NCBI GenBank assembly: GCA_033675265.1
Contig: JAUJYZ010000876.1
Location: forward strand, 366,121 to 430,120
Direction: 5' to 3'
Source: Actinostola sp. cb2023
Lineage: Eukaryota > Cnidaria > Anthozoa > Actiniaria > Actinostolidae
Length of the DNA stretch: 64,000 nucleotides
Each line of letters opens with the position of its first letter. Position 1 is the first letter of the stretch. The notes under the pieces were generated by a model, which was not told the DNA's origin, did not search any database, and was given only the letters and a program-made list of their open reading frames with translations. Positions 43,905 to 54,485 of this stretch are shown here, piece by piece. A program made the position numbers and the translations under genes.

Positions 43905-44239
43905 AAACAGGAGTAGTATACAAAATCAAATGTTTGCATTGTGATTTTGTATACTACTGCCAAACCGAAAGGTCTTTAAAAACAAGAAAAGCCGAACACA
44001 GGAGAGCCATATGCAACAACCTTCCGGCCTCTAAAGTTGCTCAACACGCCAATGACACTGGCCATGAATTTGATTTTGACAACATGGTGGTGGTTGACAA
44101 AGAAAAGAACTGGCATCACAGACTTTTCCTGGAGGCCTGGCATTCATCTCAAGATTCACATTCAGGGAACCATTGTATTAGAATACCAGACATCTATAAG
44201 ACACTTCTCGCTCGCTCTAGCACGTGCGCGCGCTGTTAG
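43905..44239 (+). pseudogene. GIY-YIG domain of element C, degenerate
   Basis: In a different frame from fragment 3, it reads GVVYKIKCLHCDFVYYCQTE and SLKTRKAEHRR. The expected YIG has become YYC, and the glycine after it is lost, so the nuclease is probably inactive. The stop codon is at 44,237-44,239. Confidence 0.82.
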
Positions 44240-44269
44240 TTTTGAATTATGTGCGCTCGTATTTTAACG

Positions 44270-44330
44270 TTTTCCATCACACTGAAGAAGGTCTCTGATC
44301 AGAGACCGAAACGTCTGTTTGAAAAATATT
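44270..44330 (+). ncRNA. Hammerhead-ribozyme-like motif (3' terminal copy of element C)
   Basis: CTGAAGA (44,282-44,288), helix II 44,290-44,307 (GGTCTCT-GATC-AGAGACC), GAAA (44,308-44,311) running into ACGT and then C at 44,315. ACA and TGT, then TTTTC and GAAAA, can pair as helix I. This matches the minimal type I hammerhead of Penelope elements. Confidence 0.62.
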
Positions 44331-44388
44331 GTTTCAATATAAACTCAAGTCAGAGACAACACCTATATTCTTATTAATATGCTGAATA

Positions 44389-44822
44389 GTTGGTGGGTTT
44401 AGTATTTTGTGATTTGAACCTTGCGTTTATGAGTTATAGAGGTTTGAAATCTCAATATGCAAATTTGATGACGTCTACTAAGGAATTTGCCATAACTTAT
44501 TTAGACTTTTTCAAGAAAAACTTATTTTTTGTAATGGGAAAAGAGTTATAAAATCATTTATGAAGACTGAAATTATTCTGTAAGTTTTCAAATGTCAATA
44601 ATCAGCACAAGGGCGTTTTTGTATAATAAATGAAGTCTTAGTAGACGTCATCAAATTTGCATATTGAGATTTCAAACCTCTATAACTCATAAACGCAAGG
44701 TTCAAATCACAAAATACTGAACCCACCAACTATTCAGCTTATATTGAATATATTTTTAAGACAATCTCATAGGGGTGATAGGCACTTTAAATAAACAAGG
44801 TAGATAGCTAAACAAATATGCT
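44389..44822. repeat. Palindromic host repeat, right part
   Basis: 44,389-44,480 completes the inverted arm interrupted by element C, and 44,482-44,822 is a direct copy of 38,700-39,050 with few substitutions. Confidence 0.7.
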
Positions 44823-44929
44823 TGAACCGAATACTGATTGAATTCTTGATCTTCAATGATTTTCAAAAATTGCTTAATTTAAAATTCAAATATTTACAAC
44901 TCTTTCTCAGTAGAATAAAAAGGAAAATA

Positions 44930-45175
44930 TATTTATTTTACTTCGATAACGCGGGGAGTGGTTGCCCAATCTCCCGAGCCAGGGTCTCATGTATAAAGCG
45001 CTCGAAGGTGCACCATTTACCCCCTCCCTCCATCAGTGCTCCGTTTTACGGGATATTTAAAGCTGCATTGAGCTACACAGATGCTGTGGATGCTGTGGAT
45101 CCCGCAGTTTGGGAAAGAACAAAATATGAATTGTGTCCAATCTATTGCTCTTTGCAGATTTATTCATATAACGGT
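44930..45175 (+). CDS. Possible isolated exon, unknown protein
   Basis: An open plus-strand frame reads SGCPISRARVSCIKRSKVHH, then ALSYTDAVDAVDPAVWERTK and YELCPIYCSLQIYSYN, ending at a good donor (ACGGTGAGTAAA). No convincing acceptor or partner exon is seen and I recognise no domain. It may be a single exon of an unseen gene or a remnant. Confidence 0.25.
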
Positions 45176-45319
45176 GAGTAAAGTGAGAAATGTATCTAAA
45201 TTGCCTTGCATATATATAAGTCATTAAACTGGATTTATAGATATATGAAGAACCACAGTGCCGTTCATCAGAAAAAGTGGTCTCTTTGGTTCAGTAATAA
45301 TAATGGTTCACTAAAAAGG

Positions 45320-45402
45320 TCATGAACATCCCGCACTCATCCTGATTTTAAATACAGATGACTCTGTTTTGACAACCCAGCGACCAATGCCACCACCACC
45401 AC
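45320..45402 (-). CDS. Duplicate of terminal exon 10
   Basis: The acceptor CATTTGCAG precedes GGGGIGRWVVKTESSVFKIR and MSAGCS, then TGA at 45,322-45,320. An extra A relative to 9,030-9,094 shifts the last codons and moves the stop seven codons downstream. The phase fits the upstream duplicated exons. Confidence 0.75.
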
Positions 45403-45435
45403 CTGCAAATGCAAACCATCTGTGAGCATAATGCT

Positions 45436-45999
45436 GTACGTTACTACGCTTATCACTTGAGTGAGGAACGATGTACTTTTTGGACCTCTCCCTTCCCCTC
45501 TCACTCCTTTTTCTCCCCGATCCCCCTCCCCTCCTCTCTCCTCCCCCTATCCTCTCCCTTTTCCCAGAGCCGGCCACGCAGGCTAATGTTTTGCCATTAA
45601 GACTACAATGTTGTTAGGGACAACGCAGTATGTTTGTTCCGTCACCAGTGTTTAAGGCACAAGGTCGCAGAAACTACACGACAACATTAATACTAGTACT
45701 CAAAACCAACATGTAAATTATGTTACTTCAATTCATACTTTCATATCTGGTTTTTGTAATTTTCCCAAACTAAGACTACTAATGATTGTAATAGCTAGAT
45801 GCTGTGCAAAGAAATTGAAAATTGTTCCAACGGTTGTTGTTTTCTTTATACTCGTGTTTTGTGTCAGATTAGACATGTTGGCTCCAGTTCATTAGAAAGA
45901 CCCAAACATACTCTGTTGCCCCTAACAACATCACAGTTTTAATGGCAAAACATAGGTACGAAAAACATATCGTTTCTCACTCAAGTGGTAAGCGTAGTA
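45436..45999. mobile_element. MITE in last intron of the duplicate gene
   Basis: ACTACGCTTATCACTTGAGT and its approximate complement (…CACTCAAGTGGTAAGCGTAGT) bound the element. The intron sequence on either side (GCATAATGCTGTA and TTCCAAAGCTTGAAATT) is contiguous in the first gene copy at ~9,120-9,150, which therefore shows the uninterrupted site. Subterminal segments hold repeated ACAACGCAGTATG/CCTAACAACATC-type inverted pairs. Confidence 0.72.
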
Positions 46000-46233
46000 T
46001 TCCAAAGCTTGAAATTCACTTCTACGCAGAGTGGATAGAATCGAAAATTGCTGTGTTTGGACGATGCAGAATTAAACAAGGCGGTTTGTGTTTCTCTTAC
46101 AGCATCAGCAGTGTTTGTATGGCAAGACTAAGGAAAGTTATCCTCTGGGAATTGAAATCCAGTGATATCATATAAAGTGGGTGCCTAGTTCCTGACGCAA
46201 TACAATTAGAGCTGAGTTTGATGTGTTTCATAC

Positions 46234-46413
46234 CTGACCCGCTTCCTGCTCCGCAAACACTAGCAGATGGTGGAGTCCCTCCCTGGACATAAATCTTGCC
46301 GCTCACACTGCCGACTAATTCCTTGGTAAAAATAACAACATTCCCGCCAGCACCACTACCACCAGAGGCACCACGATGGTTGACTTTGACAGGTGGGCAT
46401 TGGCCGGCTTCAC
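46234..46413 (-). CDS. Duplicate of exon 9
   Basis: 180 bases, phase 1 on both sides, acceptor AATTTGCAG and donor G|GTATGA. It encodes GEAGQCPPVKVNHRGASGGS, AGGNVVIFTKELVGSVSGKI and YVQGGTPPSASVCGAG. Few amino-acid changes from 11,765-11,944 and no stops. Confidence 0.85.
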
Positions 46414-46762
46414 CTGCAAATTGATCAGATTTACAGATGTTATGTACAACCTAGTGTTTATGGCTGTCAATCATTTTGCTTAATAATAAAAAGCGCCTCT
46501 TTGTGTTCTCTCAATAGCATGCAAATCGTCATCGATATCGAGAAAATGTTAAAAGCGTTGTCACATCACTCGGCGTTATAATTATAGATCATCAGAGTCT
46601 TTATTTTTTTGTGATGATGACAAACTAAATTCTAGATAGATGAACAAAGGATTTGCAAATGTCGAATACTCAAGGTGCCACGAGAACAATGGATGTCGAT
46701 CATGATCTCATCATTTCTCTATTGGATAATAGTGTATGTCCATGACCTACGGCCTATGCACT

Positions 46763-47640
46763 ATAGACCGAAAGTAATAATGGCTGCCAATTTAAATTAC
46801 AATTGTTATTGACTGACTAACCTCGTGTCCATGATGGCTGCCAATTTAAATTACAATTGTTTTGAACTGACTAGCCTCGTGTCCATGATGGCTGCCAATT
46901 TAAATTACAATTGTTTTAGACTGACTAGCCTCGTGTCCATGATGGCTGCCAATTTAAATTACAATTGTTTTGGACTGACTAGCCTCGTGTCCATGATGAC
47001 TGCCAATTTAAATTACAATTGTTTTGTTTGGACTGATTAGCCTCGTGTCCATGATGGCTGCCAATTTAAATTACAAGTGTTTTGGACTGACTAGCCTCGT
47101 GTCTATGATGGCTGCCAATTTAAATTACAATTGTTTTGTTTGGACTGACTAGCCTCGTGTCCATGATGGCTGCCAATTTAAATTACAATTGTTTTAGACT
47201 GACTAGCCTCGTGTCCATGATGGATGCCAATTTAAATTACAATTGTTTTGTTTGGACTGATTAGCCTCGTGTCCATGATGGCTGCCAATTTAAATTACAA
47301 GTGTTTTGGACTGACTAGCCTCGTGTCTATGATGGCTGCCAATTTAAATTACAATTGTTTTAGACTGACTAGCCTCGTGTCCATGATGGCTGCCAATTTA
47401 AATTACAATTGTTTTGGACTGACTAGCCTCGTGTCCATGATGGCTGCCAATTTAAATTACAATTGTTTTAGACTGACTAGCCTCGTGTCCATGATGGCTG
47501 CCAATTTAAATTACAATTGTTTTGGACTGACTAGCCTCGTGTCCATGATGTTGCACAAAAGAGATTTCACATGGACACGAGGTTGGTTTGTCCAAAGCAA
47601 TGTCTATTAAATTTGGGAGCCATTATTGCATTCGGTCTAT
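46763..47640. mobile_element. MITE with internal 54-bp tandem expansion, ~14 units
   Basis: The ends ATAGACCGAAAGTAATAATG and CATTATTGCATTCGGTCTAT are inverted. Between them a block (TGACTAGCCTCGTGTCCATG, ATGGCTGCCAATTTAAATTA, CAATTGTTTTGGAC) repeats with a 54-bp period (ATG at 46,831, 46,885, 46,939, 46,993), with some 58-bp units. The right end holds one inverted copy of ACACGAGGTTGG. A single-copy relative is at 1,612-1,776. Open frames with an 18-residue period are a by-product of 54 = 3 x 18. Confidence 0.88.
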
Positions 47641-47947
47641 GACTTTATTAATTCATAACTTCATTGAAAACCTGCCAATTACAACAACAACAACAACTTT
47701 TATGTTACATTCCATAATTTAGGTTTACATGCATATTACATTAGCAAAAAAGAAAGGTGTATTTTTAAAATGTTAAGGAACTAAATCATGTCTTGTATCC
47801 CCACTACCTACTCCAGCTAACACACTGATCTAACACACTCTCGCTTTAATGAACTTTCTTCTCTATTAGTCATACTACTGATTCTAAGTATTAGTCAATG
47901 TTCTTCTCTATTAGCCATACTACTGATTCTAAGTCTTCTTTACTCAC

Positions 47948-48121
47948 CTTTCGCCTCTATTTTGCCATGCAATATCATATTGTCAAGAAACAGTAGTACC
48001 AGGCCACCACCGTGACCTCCTCTTCCTCCTCCGTATCCATAGGCACTACCACCACCACCACCTCCACCCCCACCGTAGCTTAGACGATTACAGAAATCCA
48101 AGTGGCCATATTGAAAACCAC
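47948..48121 (-). CDS. Duplicate of exon 8
   Basis: 174 bases, acceptor TTCTGTCAAG, donor G|GTGAGT. It encodes GFQYGHLDFCNRLSYGG, a nine-glycine run, then AYGYGGGRGGHGGGLVLLFL and HGKIEAKG. Frame intact. No counterparts of exons 1-7 are found upstream (up to 64,000), so the copy is partial or its 5' part is outside the window. Confidence 0.85.
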
Positions 48122-48579
48122 CTTGACAGAAGAGAATGTCTTAGTGTGAGATTGGTGTTGTACGTTGGTAGTTGTAATTTTGTATTTTAACCGCAAAACA
48201 TTCCCTACTTTTTCGACAAGAGTTGAAGTTTGATCGAGGCGTTTACTGGGCCGCAAGAAAAACAGACAGGACGACAAGATGCGAGGGTTGTGAGGCGAGA
48301 AGAGAAGTGTAGTAGTAGCGATTGTTGGCTGCACATACTTGAAATGTTTCCTGTCTACCTGCCAATGCAACATCTGAAACATATCATGCCCATTCACAAG
48401 TCAGGATTGGTGTTAGCCTCTTAAAACAAACTGTCAATTTGCCTTTCACGCGCCGGGTCAGCTGGCACCGAAATAGTGACATCTTGTAAAAACTTATTCA
48501 GGATTCATCTAATCGAAGTTAAACTTACCAAAATAGCAGATTTGCCAATCCCCAACAATCGTATGTTTTTATTTTTTAG

Positions 48580-48580
48580 N
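48580..48580. other. Single undetermined base (assembly joint?)
   Basis: The only N in the window. It lies immediately before a 42-base segment that recurs inverted at 56,234-56,275. Confidence 0.95.
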
Positions 48581-48622
48581 CCGCGTAGCGCGCTAACCAC
48601 TCGTCCAACATGTATAAAACTA
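48581..48622. repeat. 42-base inverted pair member with A-box-like motif, left
   Basis: CCGCGTAGCGCGCTAACCAC… is the near-exact reverse complement of 56,234-56,275. Read on the minus strand it includes GAGTGGTTAGCGCGCTACGC, like the D-arm of a serine or leucine tRNA. No B box follows. Confidence 0.6.
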
Positions 48623-48880
48623 TACATTTTCTTAAAGCTGAATAAATGCAGATTCTAAATATGCTGGAGATTATTTCCTATTTTGTAAATATTTTTTGTT
48701 ATTGCACATTTTAGAAAATTCGACCGGCCTTGTTCAAAGATAATTTTGCACGCGGAAATTCAATCGATTTTTAAACGGAAAGTGCCATTGTAATGAGCAC
48801 ACTTTGTTCTAAAAAACTGTGTCTCCGATTTTTGATACGTTGCATCGTTTAAAAGTTATTTGATGATTTATGTGTAAATC

Positions 48881-49453
48881 GCTTACACAACAGAATCACT
48901 GATTTAATCCGATACTATTAATTGCTGTATATTCTCAAACACTTCTAGTTAAGCTAAGTTAATATCATTAAGACTTTAATCCCATTATCTCTAGAACCAG
49001 ATGGTATTCCAGAATGTGCAATTTCTTATAATCTTATAATTTAGTCTCCTCCTATTTTGGCATAGACCACACATAATTATCTACCACACCCCAAGACACT
49101 ATACTTCGTCAGAACTTCTTATTCCTATTTTCCATTTACAATATTTAGACACAATCAGATAACTTATAATTATTACTATCCAACAGTGTAACTTTGTTGC
49201 AGTGTTGCAGAAGTTAACTATCTAGAATCTTTAGATTACTTGTACGACTTAGCTGCGTATTTGATAATTGTAATCTAGAAGCACATAGGATATAGCCAAT
49301 CACAACCCTAGATTATACTGACATTGATATAATGATAGACAATTAGTGCGTCCCTATAAAGGTGACCGCACCACAACTTGTAATTAGTCCTAGCCAGCCA
49401 GAGCTTGATTAAACAACGATTCCTACCACCTCTACCGAGAGCCTCCCTTAACA
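48881..49453 (+). repeat. 5' LTR of retroelement, 573 bp
   Basis: Same length as 54,486-55,058, with about 18 differences by eye (~3%). It ends TTAACA. Its first two bases are GC where the 3' LTR has TG. CTATAAAGGTGACC at ~49,355 resembles a promoter core. Confidence 0.92.
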
Positions 49454-49474
49454 TTGGTAAGAGAATCCGGGTAT
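49454..49474 (+). other. Probable primer-binding site
   Basis: TTGGTAAGAGAATCCGGGT follows the LTR end. The TGG start complements a tRNA CCA end. I cannot assign the tRNA. Confidence 0.5.
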
Positions 49475-49783
49475 TAGTTCAAATGATGCTTATGTGATTT
49501 AAGTTGCGCTAGTGCTCAGCCTGTATAGTATTTAATCTGTAAATTAATGTTGTAAATTAGTTGATTAGACGTAGAATTAACTAGCGTGTGTAGAGTAAGT
49601 AAATCTTCGTATACTCAGTAGCTAATTTTTTTTTCCAATTCTATGTTCGTCAAGTAATCTGAGTGATAGTACCTGTTTTTCTAAAACATTTTCACCCTGA
49701 ATCGCCCACGTACACGCAACACGGCCTCTGGAGAAACACAACAATTAATTTGTAATCCATGTAAATCTAAAAAACAGACTATA

Positions 49784-50232
49784 ATGAACCCACCCACAGA
49801 TTCGGTTAGTCAAGCGGATTTCAAAGAACTCACAGACAGACTCACACATTTACTAACAGTCTCCATGGACGGGTTACATACTTCGCTAACAACTAGCCAG
49901 GAAAAAAACACCCACGACCTAATTGCGCTACAGGACGTATTCGATGGGCACTCTCAGGCTAAGGGACCCCCTGGGGTTACAAAGGCTCCCATTTTTACGG
50001 GAAAAGGCGATGACGCATTAGTTTTTCTAGACCAGTTTACGCTTTATGGCAAGTTTTTTCGATGGAGCGACCAGCAAATATATGACGCGTTTCCGTTGTC
50101 TCTCACCGGTAACGCCCTAATCTGGTATTCAACTCTAGATAAAACTAAATTTACTAATCTAGACGGTTTAATTAAGGCTTTTAGAGAACGATTTCTCTCC
50201 ACAACGGATACTTGGCTATTGCGTAATGAATT
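49784..50232 (+). pseudogene. gag, N-terminal part
   Basis: Starts at ATG 49,784. Contains the retrotransposon capsid signature region (ALIWYSTLDKTKF… LIKAFRERF). The in-frame continuation after ~50,232 loses similarity while the next frame picks it up (LGESLADYILDIRKRCQRL), so a one-base frameshift lies near 50,226-50,240. Confidence 0.82.
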
Positions 50233-51004
50233 ATCAAGGCCTTGGCGAATCCCTCGCAGACTATATCTTAGACATACGAAAGCGGTGTCAACGTTTACTT
50301 GTACCCCCCGCTGAACAGCTTTACTATTTTCTGCATGGCTTGCGCCAAGATTTACGTACATATGTAATTCTGCAACAACCTCATACCTTAGAACAAGCCG
50401 AAAATTACGCGAAAATAAAAGATTCAGTTGGTGACACACCCCAACAGTCTTTGACAGTAAAAGACGTAGTCGCACTTCAAAGTAATCTCATCGCGCAACT
50501 CCAGGAACAAAATCTATTAGCTAAGCCTAATATTGTTGCTGCAATTGATAAACCTCGTGATCTAACCCCTCAACGCGAACAACAATCAGGATCAGACTTT
50601 TCAAACGATGATCTAAGGCGGATAATTAGACAAGAGTTAAGGTCAATGGAACCCCCAGCTCGTAGCAATAGCCCTTATAATAGCTCTTATAATAGCTCCT
50701 ATAATAGTCCTCGACCGTATAATCGCCAATATGACAACGCACGCCCATTTCGTAACGAATCTCGCCAATACAGTGATAATTTTCGTCCTAGATTTAACGC
50801 CCGCGGCGACTTTGGGAGATCAAACGATCGCACAACATTGGGGCAAATCGTGTGTTCCAATTGCAGTCGTGTAGGACACCATTATCGTAATTGTCGTGCA
50901 CCATTTTATAGAGCAGACCCGCGCATACCGCAGTCAGCAAACCGATCATTTCCTAATCGCCCAGCACAATACACTCAGCAACCTCGTCCTAATCAATCAA
51001 ACTA
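50233..51004 (+). pseudogene. gag, C-terminal part with zinc knuckle
   Basis: Continues the capsid region, then a basic, asparagine/tyrosine-rich segment and a CCHC zinc knuckle (CSNCSRVGHHYRNC, spacing C-2-C-4-H-4-C) at ~50,851-50,892. It ends with an arginine/proline/glutamine-rich tail and stop. The knuckle identifies this as a nucleocapsid-type Gag. Confidence 0.85.
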
Positions 51005-51037
51005 ACAAGGTCACATCGCGAAACTAGGCAAATCGAT

Positions 51038-51709
51038 GTGACCCCTACCCCCAGAAATATTTTGCCTCGCCAACCTCATAATGATAATATTGCACAAATA
51101 GAATTAGATAATAAAGCAAGTATTAGCACAAATGAATCTAGCCATAGCTTAACATTAAGTAATCCTAGTCACGCGTCGCATAGCGTTACTAAAGAAACAC
51201 CTTTTTGGCTAGAATCAGACCACATAATTTTTCCTAACTCAGAAAATAGTTCTCCAATTCGTAGTATAAATACCCAAATGTCGCGACCAGGTAATAATAC
51301 TGAACAAATGCCAGTAATCTCCAGTGATAATGGCGAATCTCCAAAAACTCCGGATATGATAGTTGACATATCTGGCAACGATTCTGACAGCTCCATTAGC
51401 ACAGAAGAGGCCGACAATTTAGGTAAACAGCTTAAATTGGATAATCCGCTTCCAACGGCAGACGTTTTAATTGGCTTAGACAGTAATGACTTTTCAGTTC
51501 TTACGACTTTAGATACTGATTCTAGAATTAATTTTCGTTATTCTATCACAACAACTAGTACTCAAACAAACGTTTTAAATATTCCGGATTGCATTCCTCA
51601 TGTGAAACTACAAGTTGATACTCCACATATCATAGCTCCACTAACCAGTGGATTTTCAAATCGTTTACTACAAAATGCAAAAGAAAGTACGGTTTATTTG
51701 CAACGATAA
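51038..51709 (+). CDS. Unknown retroelement frame (223 codons)
   Basis: Serine/threonine/asparagine-rich N-terminal half, then TADVLIGLDSNDFSVLTTLD, faintly like the protease-proximal 'DVLIG-D' motif of some LTR elements. No catalytic D-T/S-G is seen. It could be a decayed pol start or an element-specific accessory protein. Confidence 0.4.
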   Translation: MTPTPRNILPRQPHNDNIAQIELDNKASISTNESSHSLTLSNPSHASHSVTKETPFWLESDHIIFPNSENSSPIRSINTQMSRPGNNTEQMPVISSDNGESPKTPDMIVDISGNDSDSSISTEEADNLGKQLKLDNPLPTADVLIGLDSNDFSVLTTLDTDSRINFRYSITTTSTQTNVLNIPDCIPHVKLQVDTPHIIAPLTSGFSNRLLQNAKESTVYLQR

Positions 51710-51835
51710 AATAACCTACTTTTTCTATACTGCCGTCCCATTATTGTTTACGTATATGCGCTCAATCGTCAATTACTTAAAAAGGTCGAAAGGCGTACAC
51801 AAACTGCACAACATTTAAAGAAAACCGAGTGGAAC

Positions 51836-52598
51836 ATGTTTTCCGTTTTTAGTAGTTCGTTCCACATCCTAAAGCAAATGTTACATGCATCGCCAATCAA
51901 ATTATTTGATAAATTTACAAGTTTCGTCGCCAAAGACGATTTGCTACACGCAGCATTCACAGACACATCTCGTATCCAAGTTAAAAAATGTCAGCACAAT
52001 GACAGTCAATCAATTGCACAGTTAATAGCCGAAGATACGGTCGCTGATCAGACCATTTTCGATATTCCCGAAATACAAATACGGCCACAAGACGAAACAG
52101 TCAAGGCCGAAGATAATGATATATTAATGCAAAACAGTTGCAAAAGAAGCAGTTTTTCTCTCTGATCAAAGTATTTTATATAAGGCAATAGAAACTCAAC
52201 ATGAAGATATTCAAGATATAAGCAACAAACATAAGACAATTGATATTCCAGATGAACATTTTATTGCAAATAAGTGCAGTTTACATACAAAGGCGATAGA
52301 CATACAAGGGCCCATAAGCAATCCAGATGAATTAAACGCAATAACCTTTTCGAATTTGATCACATCGAATCTTTCTATCCAAGACATGATACATGAAGCT
52401 GGTAAGTCATTAGTACATAGCATTTCTAACTTATATCATTATATTTGCTGCAATTACAATGTACCTACATTATTTCCATGCTACAAGTCGGTAATAACTA
52501 CGGCATACGGCCACACATTCCCATTCGATCCTGGGATATTCCTGAAAGACAACACTGAACTGACGCACGTAATATGTAATACAATAATACATATGTGA
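51836..52598 (+). pseudogene. Decayed retroelement coding region
   Basis: Three plus-strand frames (51,836-52,165, ~52,166-52,355 and 52,356-52,598) follow each other with shifts and stops. No motif identifies them as RT or integrase. Codon use resembles the flanking retroelement genes. Confidence 0.4.
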
Positions 52599-52810
52599 CC
52601 CAACACTTAATATGATGACCTTTGTAACACAACATATAATGAAATGACATATTCTAACAGACACACATAAAAACATGCTACGCGCATCTGTATTCCTTCG
52701 TGAATTCAATTCTCATCAGAAGTGAACATTTTTTTTTTTAAACTTTTCTCCTTCGTTTAGTAGAAATACAAGACATTGTCACTTAGTTTGCTCATTTAAG
52801 AAATCGCCAA

Positions 52811-53341
52811 TTGGTAGGCTATAGTGAACTTCCTCAAGCAGTTATTGCTGCGGTTTCCTCACGTTTTAAATCTTTACCAGAAATGTCACTAACAGCCAAA
52901 GCACTTGACGATGGTTTTCCATTACTAATTAATCCAGTTACTGAGTATGAACGTAGTAAGATGTATATTTCTCTTCACACGTTGGTAACCGTTCCTCGTA
53001 TTACTAATACGAAAGCTTTCTGTACAATTGAATCACTAGTTCCAGTAAAATATCAAATTAAGGATAAGTGTTATTCAGGACCTTTAGCAAGAGAAGATCT
53101 AGTATTAGTTTCTTGTCTCGATTATAATTTTATTTTAAAGGCTGATGCGCTGGTTGCGTGCTTTAATCAACAAAATGCATTTATTTGTCCTGATACTCTT
53201 CTGAAGACCTCAGACAATGCTACTTGGCTTGGTCTTCCATGGACTGATGGTACTCAAGTTAATTTCAAACGAAACCATGTTCCAATACCATGTGATTCAT
53301 TGGAGCATATATATACCATCTTGGTGGAAGGTACTACCTAG
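52811..53341 (+). pseudogene. Envelope-like protein, N-terminal part
   Basis: A 176-codon frame with six or more cysteines (for example KDKCYSGPL and CPDTLLK) and an NAT sequon sits where retroviral-type elements carry env. The true start is uncertain, since no signal peptide is obvious after the ATG. A frameshift near 53,325-53,340 joins it to the next part. The homology class is not recognised. Confidence 0.5.
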
Positions 53342-53988
53342 CCACAACAACCATCAACCTCTCTCTAAAATCTGGAAAGCTTCAGACTACACCTCTGTCT
53401 ATATACAACATACCATGCAATGAAACCAATGAAATCCTCAAGACTGGAATTGGTACATGTCCAAAAACTCTAAGGATGTCCATTCCACTATTTCAACCAG
53501 ACCAAGTACGGTATGTAAACTGGTTACCTTCAAAAAACGATTCAGCTTTCCAACTTCATTACAAATCATTGAACATTGGACCTCAATTGCATATCAACAA
53601 AACTGTTATAGAAGCACTTGATAAAACATTCTTCAGAATAGATGGAAACTTACAACGAAAATTCAAAAAGATAGAACAAGACATTGATACGATCACAGAA
53701 ACGTATGAAACTTCCGACGCTCTGATTGTCGCAAGTGTTGCACTTGGCCTAGCATTTTGTAACAGTACCACTCTCATAATATTCCTATGCTGTTACTACA
53801 AGATGAACAAACATCAAAATGAACAGATCAATAACTACGTTGTAAAGTATCAAAAGAAACTGACTACCGACGAACAACAATGTATTGAATGCCAAAATCC
53901 TATGGAGTCTACTGAACAAGACCTTGAATGTACTCATCTGCATTGTCAGGATGATATTCCAACTGATGTTCCAGGACAACCTGTTTGA
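53342..53988 (+). pseudogene. Envelope-like protein, membrane-anchored C-terminal part
   Basis: After a heptad-like polar segment (DIDTITETYETSDA) there is one strong hydrophobic span (SVALGLAFCNSTTLIIFLCC) at ~53,735-53,795 followed by a basic YYKMNKH stop-transfer and a ~60-residue tail with CxxC pairs. Ectodomain, one transmembrane helix and short tail, ending near the 3' LTR, is the envelope layout. It is fragmentary and is not presented as functional. Confidence 0.55.
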
Positions 53989-54485
53989 ACTATCGAAAAA
54001 CTACGGTAACACTGAATCAAACAAAGAACTATGAACTATGAACTATTTACGGAACAATTTAGATTTAAGAACATTGAACACTGATATAACTATACTGCAG
54101 TTATTTTCAGATATATTAATTGATTGAACTTTATAATCATATATTTTTTAGTATGATAATCAACATCATTGAGTGTGGTTCTGATATGACAAACCACAAT
54201 TGTATTAAGTAGTCTATATTCATAAAAGAAATGGAAAAGGAACAAGAAATAACAACAACAAAAAAAATATATATGTTAAAATTATCATTTTATAGTTATT
54301 AGAAAACGACAAGGATGATTATATATATAATTATCGCAATTAAGATAAGCTTACAATCTTATATTCATTTTCCACATTTAAGTGGTAGCACAAAAAAAAA
54401 AAAAAAAAAAAAAAAACGGTTCGTTTAAATCAGTATATAATCAATTTTTTTTTATCGACGGAGCTCTAAATTAAGAAGAGAGCCA
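53989..54485. other. Untranslated 3' region of the retroelement
   Basis: AT-rich, with an A-run at ~54,392-54,415. The purine-rich AAGAAGAGAGCC just before the LTR may serve as polypurine tract. Confidence 0.5.

Larger units (their letters stand above)
39171..44376 (+). mobile_element. Penelope-like element C, broken by two later insertions
   Basis: It is bounded by a 12-base duplication ATATGCTGAATA (39,159-39,170 and 44,377-44,388). Order: inverted terminal copy with hammerhead-like motif; RT fragments 39,431-39,492, 40,200-40,546 and 43,155-43,904; GIY-YIG 43,905-44,239; terminal copy with hammerhead-like motif. A MITE (39,493-40,199) and a fold-back element (40,547-43,146) interrupt the RT. 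The 5' part of the coding region is missing. Confidence 0.88.

Noticed and set aside
46763..47640. CRISPR-like array (regular repeats with spacers)
   Set aside because: Units are contiguous with no unique spacers, in a eukaryotic MITE with inverted ends.
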